Source: JAFAVZ01 sp036009105 (lineage in GTDB: Bacteria > Acidobacteriota > Thermoanaerobaculia > Gp7-AA8). Taken from it: a stretch of DNA of 7,558 bases. The notes below the pieces were generated by a model, which was given only the letters and a program-made list of their open reading frames with translations, ran no database searches and was not told the DNA's origin. The position numbers and the translations under genes are program-made. Shown here piece by piece: positions 1 to 7,200 of this stretch (positions are counted from its first letter, which is position 1; the number at the start of each line of letters is the position of its first letter). The stretch is taken from contig DASYMJ010000171.1 in NCBI GenBank assembly GCA_036009105.1, positions 1 to 7,558 of the forward strand. Reading direction: 5' to 3'.

Positions 1-311
1 CGTGGAACGACCACGAGACGTATGGCATGGTGGCGGATGCGGCACTGGCCGCTCTCGATCTGGCCGAGGCTCTGCTCATCATCGGCAACACGACCGAAGT
101 GCCCTCCATCTGTCGAACGCTGCTCGACCGTTTCACGCGCGCGGGGATGACGTCGTCTGCCGTGACCGCGCTTGCCTTTCTGCGAGAGACGGTCGCCATC
201 GGTCAGGTCACTCCGTCTCACGTCCGTCATGTGCACGACTTCCTGCGTGAGCTCCCGGGGCGGCCGGCGCACCTTTTCGCGCCCCCTCCGGTGGGCACCC
301 TGGAAGGCTGA
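1..311 (+). CDS. C-terminal fragment of an unrecognised helical (possibly TPR-like) protein
   Basis: The reading frame is open from the window edge (first full codon at base 3) to the TGA at 309-311, giving 102 visible residues. The true start lies upstream; the ATG at 27 has no Shine-Dalgarno and the frame continues in front of it. The visible part is Ala/Leu-rich and helical. It has a stretch resembling paired TPR-type helices (ALAALDLAEALLIIG, then EVPSICRTLLDRFTRAGM, then SSAVTALAFLRETVA) and ends in a proline-rich tail (FAPPP). No membrane segment or catalytic motif is seen. From memory, similar tails occur on TPR-containing or regulatory proteins of Acidobacteriota, but this was not checked. 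It runs in the same direction as the small peptide genes, 99 bases upstream of them, so it could be co-transcribed with them. Function not assigned. Confidence 0.7.
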   Translation, partial: WNDHETYGMVADAALAALDLAEALLIIGNTTEVPSICRTLLDRFTRAGMTSSAVTALAFLRETVAIGQVTPSHVRHVHDFLRELPGRPAHLFAPPPVGTLEG

Positions 312-348
312 ACGTCGCCGCGCGCCCCCATCCCGCCGCAATGCATCA

Positions 349-380
349 GCAGCGGACGAACCGCTGCGTGTTCAAAACAC
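349..380 (+). promoter_or_regulatory. two abutting inverted repeats in the leader of the peptide genes
   Basis: A perfect 7-bp inverted repeat, GCAGCGG (349-355) and CCGCTGC (361-367) around a 5-base loop, is followed without a gap by a perfect 5-bp repeat, GTGTT (368-372) and AACAC (376-380) around CAA. The pair lies 38-69 bases after the stop of the upstream gene and 14 bases before the first Shine-Dalgarno (395-401). The first hairpin has no T-run, so it is a poor intrinsic terminator. The region could be an mRNA leader structure or an operator. I see no convincing -35/-10 promoter in 312-410. Confidence 0.35.
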
Positions 381-394
381 CTTCGACAAACATC

Positions 395-401
395 AAGGAG
401 G
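395..401 (+). promoter_or_regulatory. Shine-Dalgarno deciding the GTG start of peptide gene 1
   Basis: AAGGAGG lies 9 bases before the GTG at 411 but 24 bases before the alternative in-frame ATG at 426. This favours the GTG start. Confidence 0.7.
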
Positions 402-410
402 AGAATCCCC

Positions 411-608
411 GTGCACTCATTTCCAATGAAATCCCTCGTTCTCGCCCTGGCCCTTTCGCTGACCCTCACCGCCTCGTCCTCGTTCGCTGCCACCCGGCAG
501 ACTCATGGCCGCGAGCACAGCCGCAGCGCCATCGAGCGCATCGTCGGGATGGTGCAGCGGCTCTTCGGAGGCGCGCCCAATGACGATATTTTCATTCCTC
601 ATCCGTAG
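411..608 (+). CDS. small secreted peptide precursor, paralog 1 (65 aa)
   Basis: This is the first of three paralogous micro-genes. I chose the GTG at 411 from its spacing to AAGGAGG; an ATG at 426 would shorten the product by five residues. Residues 1-26 form a Sec signal peptide: a basic residue (Lys7), a hydrophobic core of about 14 residues (LVLALALSLTLTAS), and a cleavage site after SFA. The predicted mature peptide is 39 residues (27-65) with no cysteine and no lipobox. It has a charged N-terminal part, a predicted amphipathic helix (about 39-53, SAIERIVGMVQRLFG), and a C-terminal tail APNDDIFIPHP ending in Pro. It is the most divergent copy: it has one extra residue near the mature N-terminus, Gly where the others have Arg in the helix (GMVQR versus R-L/M-VQR), and a net charge of about +1. 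Only 27 bases separate it from the next copy. I do not recognise the family; a periplasmic or secreted location is inferred from the signal peptide. Confidence 0.82.
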   Translation: MHSFPMKSLVLALALSLTLTASSSFAATRQTHGREHSRSAIERIVGMVQRLFGGAPNDDIFIPHP

Positions 609-620
609 TTGCCGGTCATA

Positions 621-627
621 AAGGAGG
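621..627 (+). promoter_or_regulatory. Shine-Dalgarno deciding the ATG start of peptide gene 2
   Basis: AAGGAGG lies 8 bases before the ATG at 636. It rules out the in-frame TTG at 609, which would add nine residues in front of the signal peptide and would place the ribosome site inside the gene. Confidence 0.75.
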
Positions 628-635
628 AAACCAGC

Positions 636-827
636 ATGCGTTCCATCCCCCGCACTCTCGTACTCACCACGGCCCTCGTCGCCACGCTCGCCGCCACTCC
701 CACCTTCGCCGCCTCGCGCGAGCGCGCGCAGGAGCGCGACCGCAGCGCCGTCGAGCGCGTCATCCGGCTCGTGCAGCGCTTCTTCGGCGCCGCGCCGAAC
801 GACACGATCTTCGTCCCCAAGCCGTAG
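636..827 (+). CDS. small secreted peptide precursor, paralog 2 (63 aa)
   Basis: This is the middle copy of the three peptide genes. It starts at an ATG with a near-ideal Shine-Dalgarno. The signal peptide is residues 1-25: basic Arg2/Arg6, core TLVLTTALVATLAA, and cleavage after TFA at 25/26. The mature peptide is 38 residues: an arginine-rich, mixed-charge segment (SRERAQERDRS), a predicted amphipathic helix (about 37-51, SAVERVIRLVQRFFG) with its aliphatic and aromatic residues on one face, and the tail AAPNDTIFVPKP. Net charge is about +3 and there are no cysteines. Its mature part matches copy 3 at 30 of 38 residues. Between the two copies 24 codons are identical, 6 differ silently and 8 change the residue, mostly conservatively (V/I, L/M, S/T, A/G, A/V). 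This pattern indicates a translated and selected gene. Thirty bases separate it from copy 3. The function is unknown. Confidence 0.88.
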   Translation: MRSIPRTLVLTTALVATLAATPTFAASRERAQERDRSAVERVIRLVQRFFGAAPNDTIFVPKP

Positions 828-857
828 CAACCACGTACATCTGACAGGAGACTTTCC

Positions 858-1052
858 ATGCGTAAAAATTCGATCAAGACCATCGCTCTGGCCCTGACCA
901 TCGCCGCGACGCTGTCCGCCACGCCGACCTTCGCCGCTACCCGCGAGCGCGGCCAGGAGCGTGACCGCAGCGCCATCGAACGCGTCGTGCGGATGGTGCA
1001 GCGCTTCTTCGGCGTCGCTCCGAACGACACGATTTTCATCCCCCACCCCTAG
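858..1052 (+). CDS. small secreted peptide precursor, paralog 3 (64 aa)
   Basis: This is the last copy of the array. Its ATG is preceded by AGGAG at 846-850 with 7-base spacing. The signal peptide is residues 1-26: basic Arg2/Lys3/Lys7, core TIALALTIAATLSA, and cleavage after TFA at 26/27. The mature peptide has 38 residues with the same layout as copy 2: TRERGQERDRS, the predicted amphipathic helix SAIERVVRMVQRFFG, and the tail VAPNDTIFIPHP. Net charge is about +2 (seven Arg against three Glu and two Asp). It shares the terminal IPHP with copy 1 and the N-terminal charged block and TPTFA cleavage region with copy 2, so each neighbour shares different traits with it. The gene ends 66 bases before the stop of the convergent kinase gene. 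A secreted amphipathic peptide could be antimicrobial, signalling or envelope-associated; nothing in the sequence decides between these. Confidence 0.88.
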   Translation: MRKNSIKTIALALTIAATLSATPTFAATRERGQERDRSAIERVVRMVQRFFGVAPNDTIFIPHP

Positions 1053-1056
1053 CCGC

Positions 1057-1119
1057 ATTCGGCTCCTGGTGGCCACGGCGGCGCGGACGGGCGCCGTCGC
1101 CGGGGAGGCGTGTCCGAAT
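1057..1119. terminator. weak paired structure at the convergent junction
   Basis: The space between the last peptide gene (stop at 1052) and the stop of the minus-strand kinase (1119) holds an outer inverted repeat, ATTCGG (1057-1062) and CCGAAT (1114-1119), around a small hairpin, GACGG-GCG-CCGTC (1086-1098). There is no T-run on either strand, so this is not a typical intrinsic terminator. It could be a bidirectional structure or chance pairing in GC-rich DNA. Confidence 0.25.
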
Positions 1120-2720
1120 CAGGCGCCTACGGACGCGGTCGGCGCGCCGTCGAGGAGGCGCGTCTCGTTGCCCAGGATGGGGAGGGTGACGGTGAAGCGC
1201 GCGCCTTTGCCGGGGCCGTCGCTCTCGGCGGTGATCTCGCCGTGGTGCAGTTCCACGATGTGGCGCGCGATGGCCAGTCCCAGCCCCAGGCCGCTGCGCT
1301 GCGCGGCGCTCTGACCCTGCTGCAGGCGCTCGAATACGTGGGGCAGGAACGATGGATCGATCCCCTCCCCCTGGTCCGTCACGCTGATGCGCAGCTTGTG
1401 ATCGGTGCGGTCCATGCGCAGGTCCACCCGCTTGCCGGAGGGCGTGAACTTGATGGCGTTGGAGAGGATGTTGCCGATCACCTGCTGCATCCGGTTCGCA
1501 TCGGCATCCACCAGCGCGTCGGTCCGCTCCTGCATCTCGCTGGTGATGCGGATGTCGCGCTCTGAGGCCGTGGGACGCACCGTGGTCAGCGCGGCCTCCA
1601 CCACGTCCCGCAGCTTCGTCGGGCGCAGATCGATCTGGAACTTGCCGAGGATGATGCGGGAGACGTCCAGCATGTCGTCGATGAGGCGCGCCTGCAGCCG
1701 GGCGCTGATCTCGATGGTCTCGAGCGCCTCGTCCAGCTCCTCCTGGGAGTACCCGCCGATGCGGAGGAACTGCACCCAGCCGAGGATGGAAGTCATCGGC
1801 GTACGCAGCTCGTGGGAGAGGGTGGCCAGGAAGTTGTCCTTGGCCCGGTTCTGCGCCTCCGCCTCCCGGTAACGCCGCTCCGCCTCGGCCGCCAGCGCCG
1901 CGGCGCGCTTCTCGGTGACGTCGCGGAAGGTGATGACCGAGCCGAGGTCGTGGCCGTCCTCGTCCCGGATGGGCGAGGCCTGGAACTCCACCGGGAAGCT
2001 CGTACCGTCCGAGCGGAAGAACGTCGTCTCCGTGTCGTCGTAATTGAACTCGCCGTGCACCACCGCGTAGAGCGGGCAGCGGTCCGCCTCGCAGGTGGTC
2101 ACGCCGGGATAGGCCGGATGGACCACGGCGTGGATGTCGTGACGGATCAGCTCATCGACCCGATGCCCCAGCATGGACGCCGCGGCCTGATTGACGAAGG
2201 TCGACTCGGCGATGAGGTTCACCCCGAACACGCCTTCCGCCACCGCGTTCAGGATCAGCTCATTCTGCCGGCTGAGGCGCCCCAGCTCCTGCGCCTGGCG
2301 CTTGATCGCCTCGCGCTTGCGGAACAGCTCCACGAAGACGTTCACCTTCGATCGGAGGATCTCCGGATGGAACGGCTTGAAGATGTAGTCGACGGCGCCC
2401 AGCTCGTAGCCGCGGAAGACGTTCGTCTCGCTGCGGCTCAGGGCGGTGAGGAAGATGATGGGGGTGTCGCGCGATTTGTCGCGCTGGCGGATGAGGCTCG
2501 CCGTCTCGAACCCGTCCAGCTCCGGCATCTGCACGTCGAGCAGGATGACCGCGAAATCGTGATCGAGCAGCTGGCGCAGCGCGCGCTTGCCCGAATCGGC
2601 CTTGACCAGGTTGTCGCCCGACTCGGCCAGGATCGACTCGAGCGCGAGAAGGTTGTTCGGCTGGTCGTCGACCAGGAGAATGTTGACGCGATCGGAGGTC
2701 GCTGGCATCGAGACGGTCAT
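1119..2720 (-). CDS. receiver-PAS-histidine kinase
   Basis: A predicted soluble two-component sensor kinase of 533 residues from the ATG at 2720, which overlaps the cheB stop as ATGA. A GTG at 2741 and an ATG at 2708 are possible alternatives. Domains: a CheY-like receiver at about 12-128 with acidic pair D18/D19, phospho-acceptor D62 (LLDVQMPELDG), T92 and K115 (FKPF); a PAS domain at about 156-268 with the typical SDGTSFPVEF-SPI-D-DG and FRDVTEKR elements and two cysteines (210, 215); a short coiled linker; HisKA with H303 in SHELRTP; and HATPase_c with N-box NILSNAIKFTP (417-427), DQGEG (449-453) and GLGLGL (477-482). All catalytic residues look intact. With a receiver in front of the PAS and kinase core, the protein could take phosphate from another kinase, such as the large hybrid upstream, and adjust its own activity (inference). 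There is no output domain, so its target regulator is elsewhere. It is the last gene of the cheR-cheB-kinase run. Confidence 0.93.
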   Translation of the reverse strand: MTVSMPATSDRVNILLVDDQPNNLLALESILAESGDNLVKADSGKRALRQLLDHDFAVILLDVQMPELDGFETASLIRQRDKSRDTPIIFLTALSRSETNVFRGYELGAVDYIFKPFHPEILRSKVNVFVELFRKREAIKRQAQELGRLSRQNELILNAVAEGVFGVNLIAESTFVNQAAASMLGHRVDELIRHDIHAVVHPAYPGVTTCEADRCPLYAVVHGEFNYDDTETTFFRSDGTSFPVEFQASPIRDEDGHDLGSVITFRDVTEKRAAALAAEAERRYREAEAQNRAKDNFLATLSHELRTPMTSILGWVQFLRIGGYSQEELDEALETIEISARLQARLIDDMLDVSRIILGKFQIDLRPTKLRDVVEAALTTVRPTASERDIRITSEMQERTDALVDADANRMQQVIGNILSNAIKFTPSGKRVDLRMDRTDHKLRISVTDQGEGIDPSFLPHVFERLQQGQSAAQRSGLGLGLAIARHIVELHHGEITAESDGPGKGARFTVTLPILGNETRLLDGAPTASVGA

Positions 2721-3291
2721 GAGTGTGGAGCGCTCCCACACAGCTCGACAAGGAACGGCCCGATCCGTTCCAGAGGCAAGATCCGGTCCACCCGCGCCGC
2801 ATCGATCGCCGCCTGCGGCATCTCCGGCGCCTCCGCCGTCTTCGGGTCCTGGGCCACGACAAAGCCGTCCCGCGTCTTGATCCGCTTCACACCGCGCGCG
2901 CCGTCATTGTTCGACCCGGTGAGCACGACGCCCACCACTTTGTCCGCATACGCATCGGCCGCCGACTCGAACAGCACGTCGATGGACGGCCGGGAGTGGG
3001 TGACGCGATCATCCACGGAGAGGCTGAACATGCCCCGCTCGACGAGGAGGTGGTAGTCCGCCGGGGCGAGATACACGGTGCCCGGCTTGATCCACAGCTT
3101 GTCGTCGACGTCCACCACCTTCAGCCTGGTCGACTTGCGCAGGAACATGGGCAGCCCCTCGTTCGACGCCTTGTGGCGATGCTGCACCACGGCCAGCGGC
3201 ACGGGGAACTTGGCCGGCAGCGCGCCGAGGACGGCCTGCAGCGCGCGCATGCCTCCCAGCGAACAGCCGATGACGATCAGCTCGAACGTCC

Positions 3292-3295
<4 letters not shown>
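2717..3295 (-). CDS. cheB: stand-alone CheB-type protein-glutamate methylesterase
   Basis: Predicted to remove methyl groups from glutamyl esters, and to deamidate glutamine in many CheB proteins, acting against CheR. At 192 residues it is only the catalytic domain; the classical enzyme is about 350 residues with an N-terminal receiver, absent here. The triad is visible: S12 in IGCSLGGMRAL, H39 in VVQHRH, and D131 in VLTGSNNDGARG. Other family marks are YLAPADYHL (75-83) and RPSIDVLF (102-109). The start is a GTG at 3295, supported by GGAGG six bases upstream, and it overlaps the cheR stop as GTGA. Its own stop overlaps the next kinase as ATGA. Without a receiver it cannot be switched on by CheA in the usual way, so control must come from a partner, from expression level, or be constitutive. 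Confident in the family; the substrate is unknown. Confidence 0.93.
2723..2741 (-). repeat. near-perfect palindrome at the cheB/kinase junction
   Basis: On the plus strand GTGTGGAGCGCT is followed by CCCACAC. The arms pair through AGC/GCT in the centre with a single unpaired C at 2737. It lies in the last codons of cheB, just before the ATGA coupling site. On the mRNA it contains the only Shine-Dalgarno-like GGGAG ahead of the kinase ATG, so it could hide that site until a ribosome translating cheB opens it. Confidence 0.4.
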
Positions 3296-4146
<851 letters not shown>

Positions 4147-4191
4147 CTCTACGGTAGCTATGAGCAAACGGCGGACCGGGTTGGGAACCTT

Positions 4192-4231
4192 GAATGTGGG
4201 GCCGGCTGAGAGCCGGCCCTACATTTTGTTT
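4192..4231 (+). terminator. strong hairpin with T-tract on the strand opposite to the genes
   Basis: A 16-pair stem (4192-4207 with 4211-4226, loop GAG) has the core GGGCCGGCT/AGCCGGCCC and is followed on the plus strand by a T-rich stretch (4224-4231). Two G-T positions pair only in plus-strand RNA; in minus-strand RNA they become C-A mismatches. So it reads as an intrinsic terminator for rightward transcription, yet both flanking genes run leftward and no plus-strand gene precedes it. It sits three bases past the stop of the large kinase. It may block antisense transcription or be a REP-like palindromic element. The rest of the 83-base gap (4147-4229) shows no clear promoter for cheR. Confidence 0.55.
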
Positions 4232-7200
4232 ACCGGTACAACCAGACCCGGAGCAGCGAAACCAGCTGCTGGGCGTCGATCGGCTTGGTGATGTAGTCCG
4301 AGGCGCCCGCTTCCATGCACTTCTCGCGGTCGCCCTTCATCGCCTTGGCGGTCAAGGCGATCATCGGCAGGTTGCGGAACTCCTCCATCTCCCGGATGCG
4401 GCGCATCGCCTCGTAGCCGTCCATCTCCGGCATCATCACGTCCATCAGCACCACGTCGATCTGGTCCTTGTGCTCCTGCAGCTGGTCGATGCCTTCCGCG
4501 CCGCTCTCGGCGTACAGCACCCGCATCTTGTGCCGCTCCAGCAGCGACGTCAGCGCGTAGATGTTGCGCATGTCGTCGTCCACCACCAGCGCCGTCTTGC
4601 CGGCCAGCACCGGATCCGACTCGTGCAGCTGCTCGAGGATCTGCCGCTTGTTGGCCGGCAGGTTGGCCTCCACGCGGTGCAGGAAGAGCGCGGTCTCGTC
4701 GAGCAGCCGCTCGGGCGAGCGCACGTCCTTGATGATGATCGCCTCGGCCATCCGCTTGAGCTCCGTCTCCTCCTTCCGGGTCAGCTCGCGGCCGGTGTAG
4801 ACCACGATCGGCACGTCGTGGATGTGGAGCTCGTTCTTCAGACGGTTGATGAACTCGAAGCCGTTCATGTCCGGCAGCCCCAGGTCGAGCACCATGCAGT
4901 CGAAGCGGCGCTCGCGGAGCATGTTCAGCGCCTCCTCGCCCGATGACGCGGAGGTGATCTCGACGTCGCCTTCGCCGCCGATCAGCTCCATGATCGCGGT
5001 GCGCTGCGACTCGTTGTCCTCGATCACCAGGAGCGACTTGTTGGGCCGCTCCACGAAGCCTTTGATCTTGGCGAAGGCCTCGTCCAGGCCCTCCTTCGTC
5101 ACCGGCTTCTGCACCTGCGCGAAGGCGCCGAGGCGGAGGCCGCGGCCCGATTCCTCATCGGCGGAGATGATGTGCACCGGGATGTGGCGGGTGGCCTTCT
5201 CGTGCTTGAGGCGGTCGAGGACGGTCCACCCTTCCATGTCCGGCAGCTGGATGTCGAGCGTGATGGCATCGGGGTGATAGCGCTTCGCCGCGCTGATGGC
5301 CGACTCGCCGCGCGTGGCCACGATGCCCTTGAAACCCTTCTCCCGCGCCATGTCGAGCAGGATGCGGGCGAAGTTCACGTCGTCCTCCACGATCAGCACG
5401 CTCCGGTCGCCCTGGGTGATGGCGTCGCGGTCGTCGGGGATCTGCTCCTCCACGATCACCAGCCCCTGCTCCTCGCCAGCCGGCGCGGGAGCCTCCACGG
5501 TCGGAAGGGAGGAACGGGTCGAAGCCCGTCCCGCGTTGGGCTGCGCCTCGGTCACCACCGCGCTCAAGCCGCCGTTCGTCTCGCGACGCGCGGGAGCGAC
5601 GTAGCTCTGCGGCAGATAGAGGGTGAAGGTCGAGCCGATGCCGGGCTCGCTCTGCACCTGGATCTCGCCGCCCAGCAGGCGGGCGATCTCCCGGCTGATG
5701 GAGAGCCCCAGGCCGGTGCCGCCGAACTTGCGGGTGGTGGAGGCGTCGGCCTGCTGGAAGGCCTCGAAGATCAGCCGCTGCTTCTCCGGGGGGATGCCGA
5801 TGCCGGTGTCCGCGACCCGGAAGGCGATCACGCTCGAAGCGCGGTCGAGCATCTCGTGGCCATGGGTCCAGCCGCCGGCCGCCGTCTCCACGCTCAGCGT
5901 CACGCCGCCCTTCTCGGTGAACTTGAACGCGTTGCCGAGCAGGTTCTTGAGCACCTGCTGCAGCCGGGTCGGATCGGTGTGGATGCCGTGCGGCAGGTTG
6001 TGCGCGAGCTCGACCTGGAACTCCAGCGACTTGTCGTTCGCCATCTGCCGGAAGGTCCGCTCCATCAGGTCGTTCAGCTCCCGGAAGGAGAGGTCGCTGA
6101 GCGAGACGGTCATCATGCCGCTCTCGATCTTGGACAGATCGAGGATGTCGTTGATGAGGGTGAGCAGGTCCTGACCGGAGGCGTGGATCGTCTTCGCGAA
6201 CTCGACCTGCTTCTCCTGGAGGTTCCCCTCCGGATTGTCCGAGAGCAGCTTGGCCAGGATGAGCAATGAGTTGAGCGGCGTGCGCAGCTCGTGGGACATG
6301 TTCGCCAGGAACTCGCTCTTGTACTTGGAGGTGAGCGCGAGCTGGCGCGCCTTCTCCTCCAGCTGTCCCTTGGCCTCTTCCACTTCCGCGTTCTTGCGCT
6401 CCACCTCGGCGTTCTGGGCCTGGAGCAGGCGCGCCTTCTCTTCCAGCTCTTCGTTGGACTGCTGCAGCTCTTCCTGCTGCTGCTTGAGCAGTTCTTCCGA
6501 GGCTTGCAGCGATTTGGCCTGCTGCTCGAGGCGCTTGTTCGTCTCGGTGAGCTCTTCCTGCTGGGCCTGCAGCTCCTCGGCGAGCGACTGGGACTGCGCG
6601 AGCAGCTCCTCGGTGCGCATGTTCGCCTGGATGGTGTTGAGCACGACGCCGATCGATTCGGTCAGCTGGTCGAGCAGGGAGAGGTAGGTCTCCGTGTAGC
6701 TCGTGAACGCGGCCAGCTCCATCACGGCCAGGACCGAGCCCTCGAACACGATGGGCAGCACCACGATCTGCATCGGCTTCGCTTCGCCGAGGCCGGAGTT
6801 GATCATGATGTAGTCGTCCGGCGCGTGGGTGATGAGGATGCGCTGCTTCTCGAACGCCGCCTGGCCGACCAGCCCCTCGCCGACGTGGAACTCCTTGTTC
6901 AGGTGCTTCCGCTCCCGGTAGGCATACGTGGCGGTGAGGCGGAGCACCGGCTCGGCCGCCGAGTTGTTGCCGCTGTCCATCACGTAGAAGACGCCGTGCT
7001 TCGCGCCGACCACCGGGGCCAGCTCGCTGAGGATCATCTGCGAGACGTTGGTCAGGTTCTTCTGCCCCTGCATCATGCGGGTGAACTTGGCCAGGTTCGT
7101 CTTCAGCCAGTCCTGCTCCGCGTTGCGCGAGGTGGTCTCGCGCAGGTTGCGGATCATCTCGTTGATGTTGTCCTTGAGGGCGGCGACCTCGCCTTCCGCC

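Larger units (their letters stand above)
411..1052 (+). repeat. three-copy tandem gene array, unit about 210-225 bases
   Basis: The three peptide genes repeat the order ribosome site, signal peptide, helix, APND-IF-P-P tail. The shared word CGCAGCGCC recurs at 522, 741 and 966 (spacings 219 and 225) in the same codon context, followed by an (A/G)TCGA(G/A)CGC word. The signal-peptide parts have diverged far more than the mature parts, which suggests an old duplication with selection on the mature peptide. Confidence 0.85.

Noticed and set aside
349..367. Intrinsic terminator of the first partial gene
   Set aside because: The stem is only 7 bp and is followed by GTGTTCAAAA rather than a T-run, so it is kept only as a possible leader or operator structure.
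609..635. TTG at 609 as start of the second peptide
   Set aside because: It lies immediately after the previous stop with no spacing for its own ribosome site, and the clear AAGGAGG (621-627) points to the ATG at 636.
411..1052. Peptide array as a lantibiotic, double-glycine bacteriocin or toxin-antitoxin set
   Set aside because: There are no cysteines, no GG leader, no modification or transport gene and no antitoxin partner; the leaders are ordinary Sec signals.
417..1076. Long minus-strand open frames (219 and 146 codons) opposite the three peptide genes
   Set aside because: They are internally repetitive only because they mirror the triplicated genes. They have unnatural Arg/Gly/Ala-rich composition, while the plus-strand genes have ribosome sites, signal peptides and silent-site variation in their own frame.
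1812..3056. 414-codon plus-strand open frame across the kinase and cheB genes
   Set aside because: It is a shadow of high-GC coding DNA. The minus strand there encodes complete receiver, PAS, kinase and CheB domains with all catalytic residues.
5172..6269. 365-codon plus-strand and 722-codon minus-strand alternative frames inside the large kinase
   Set aside because: Their compositions are His/Arg/Gly-rich with no domain motifs, while the kinase frame has uninterrupted conserved domains.
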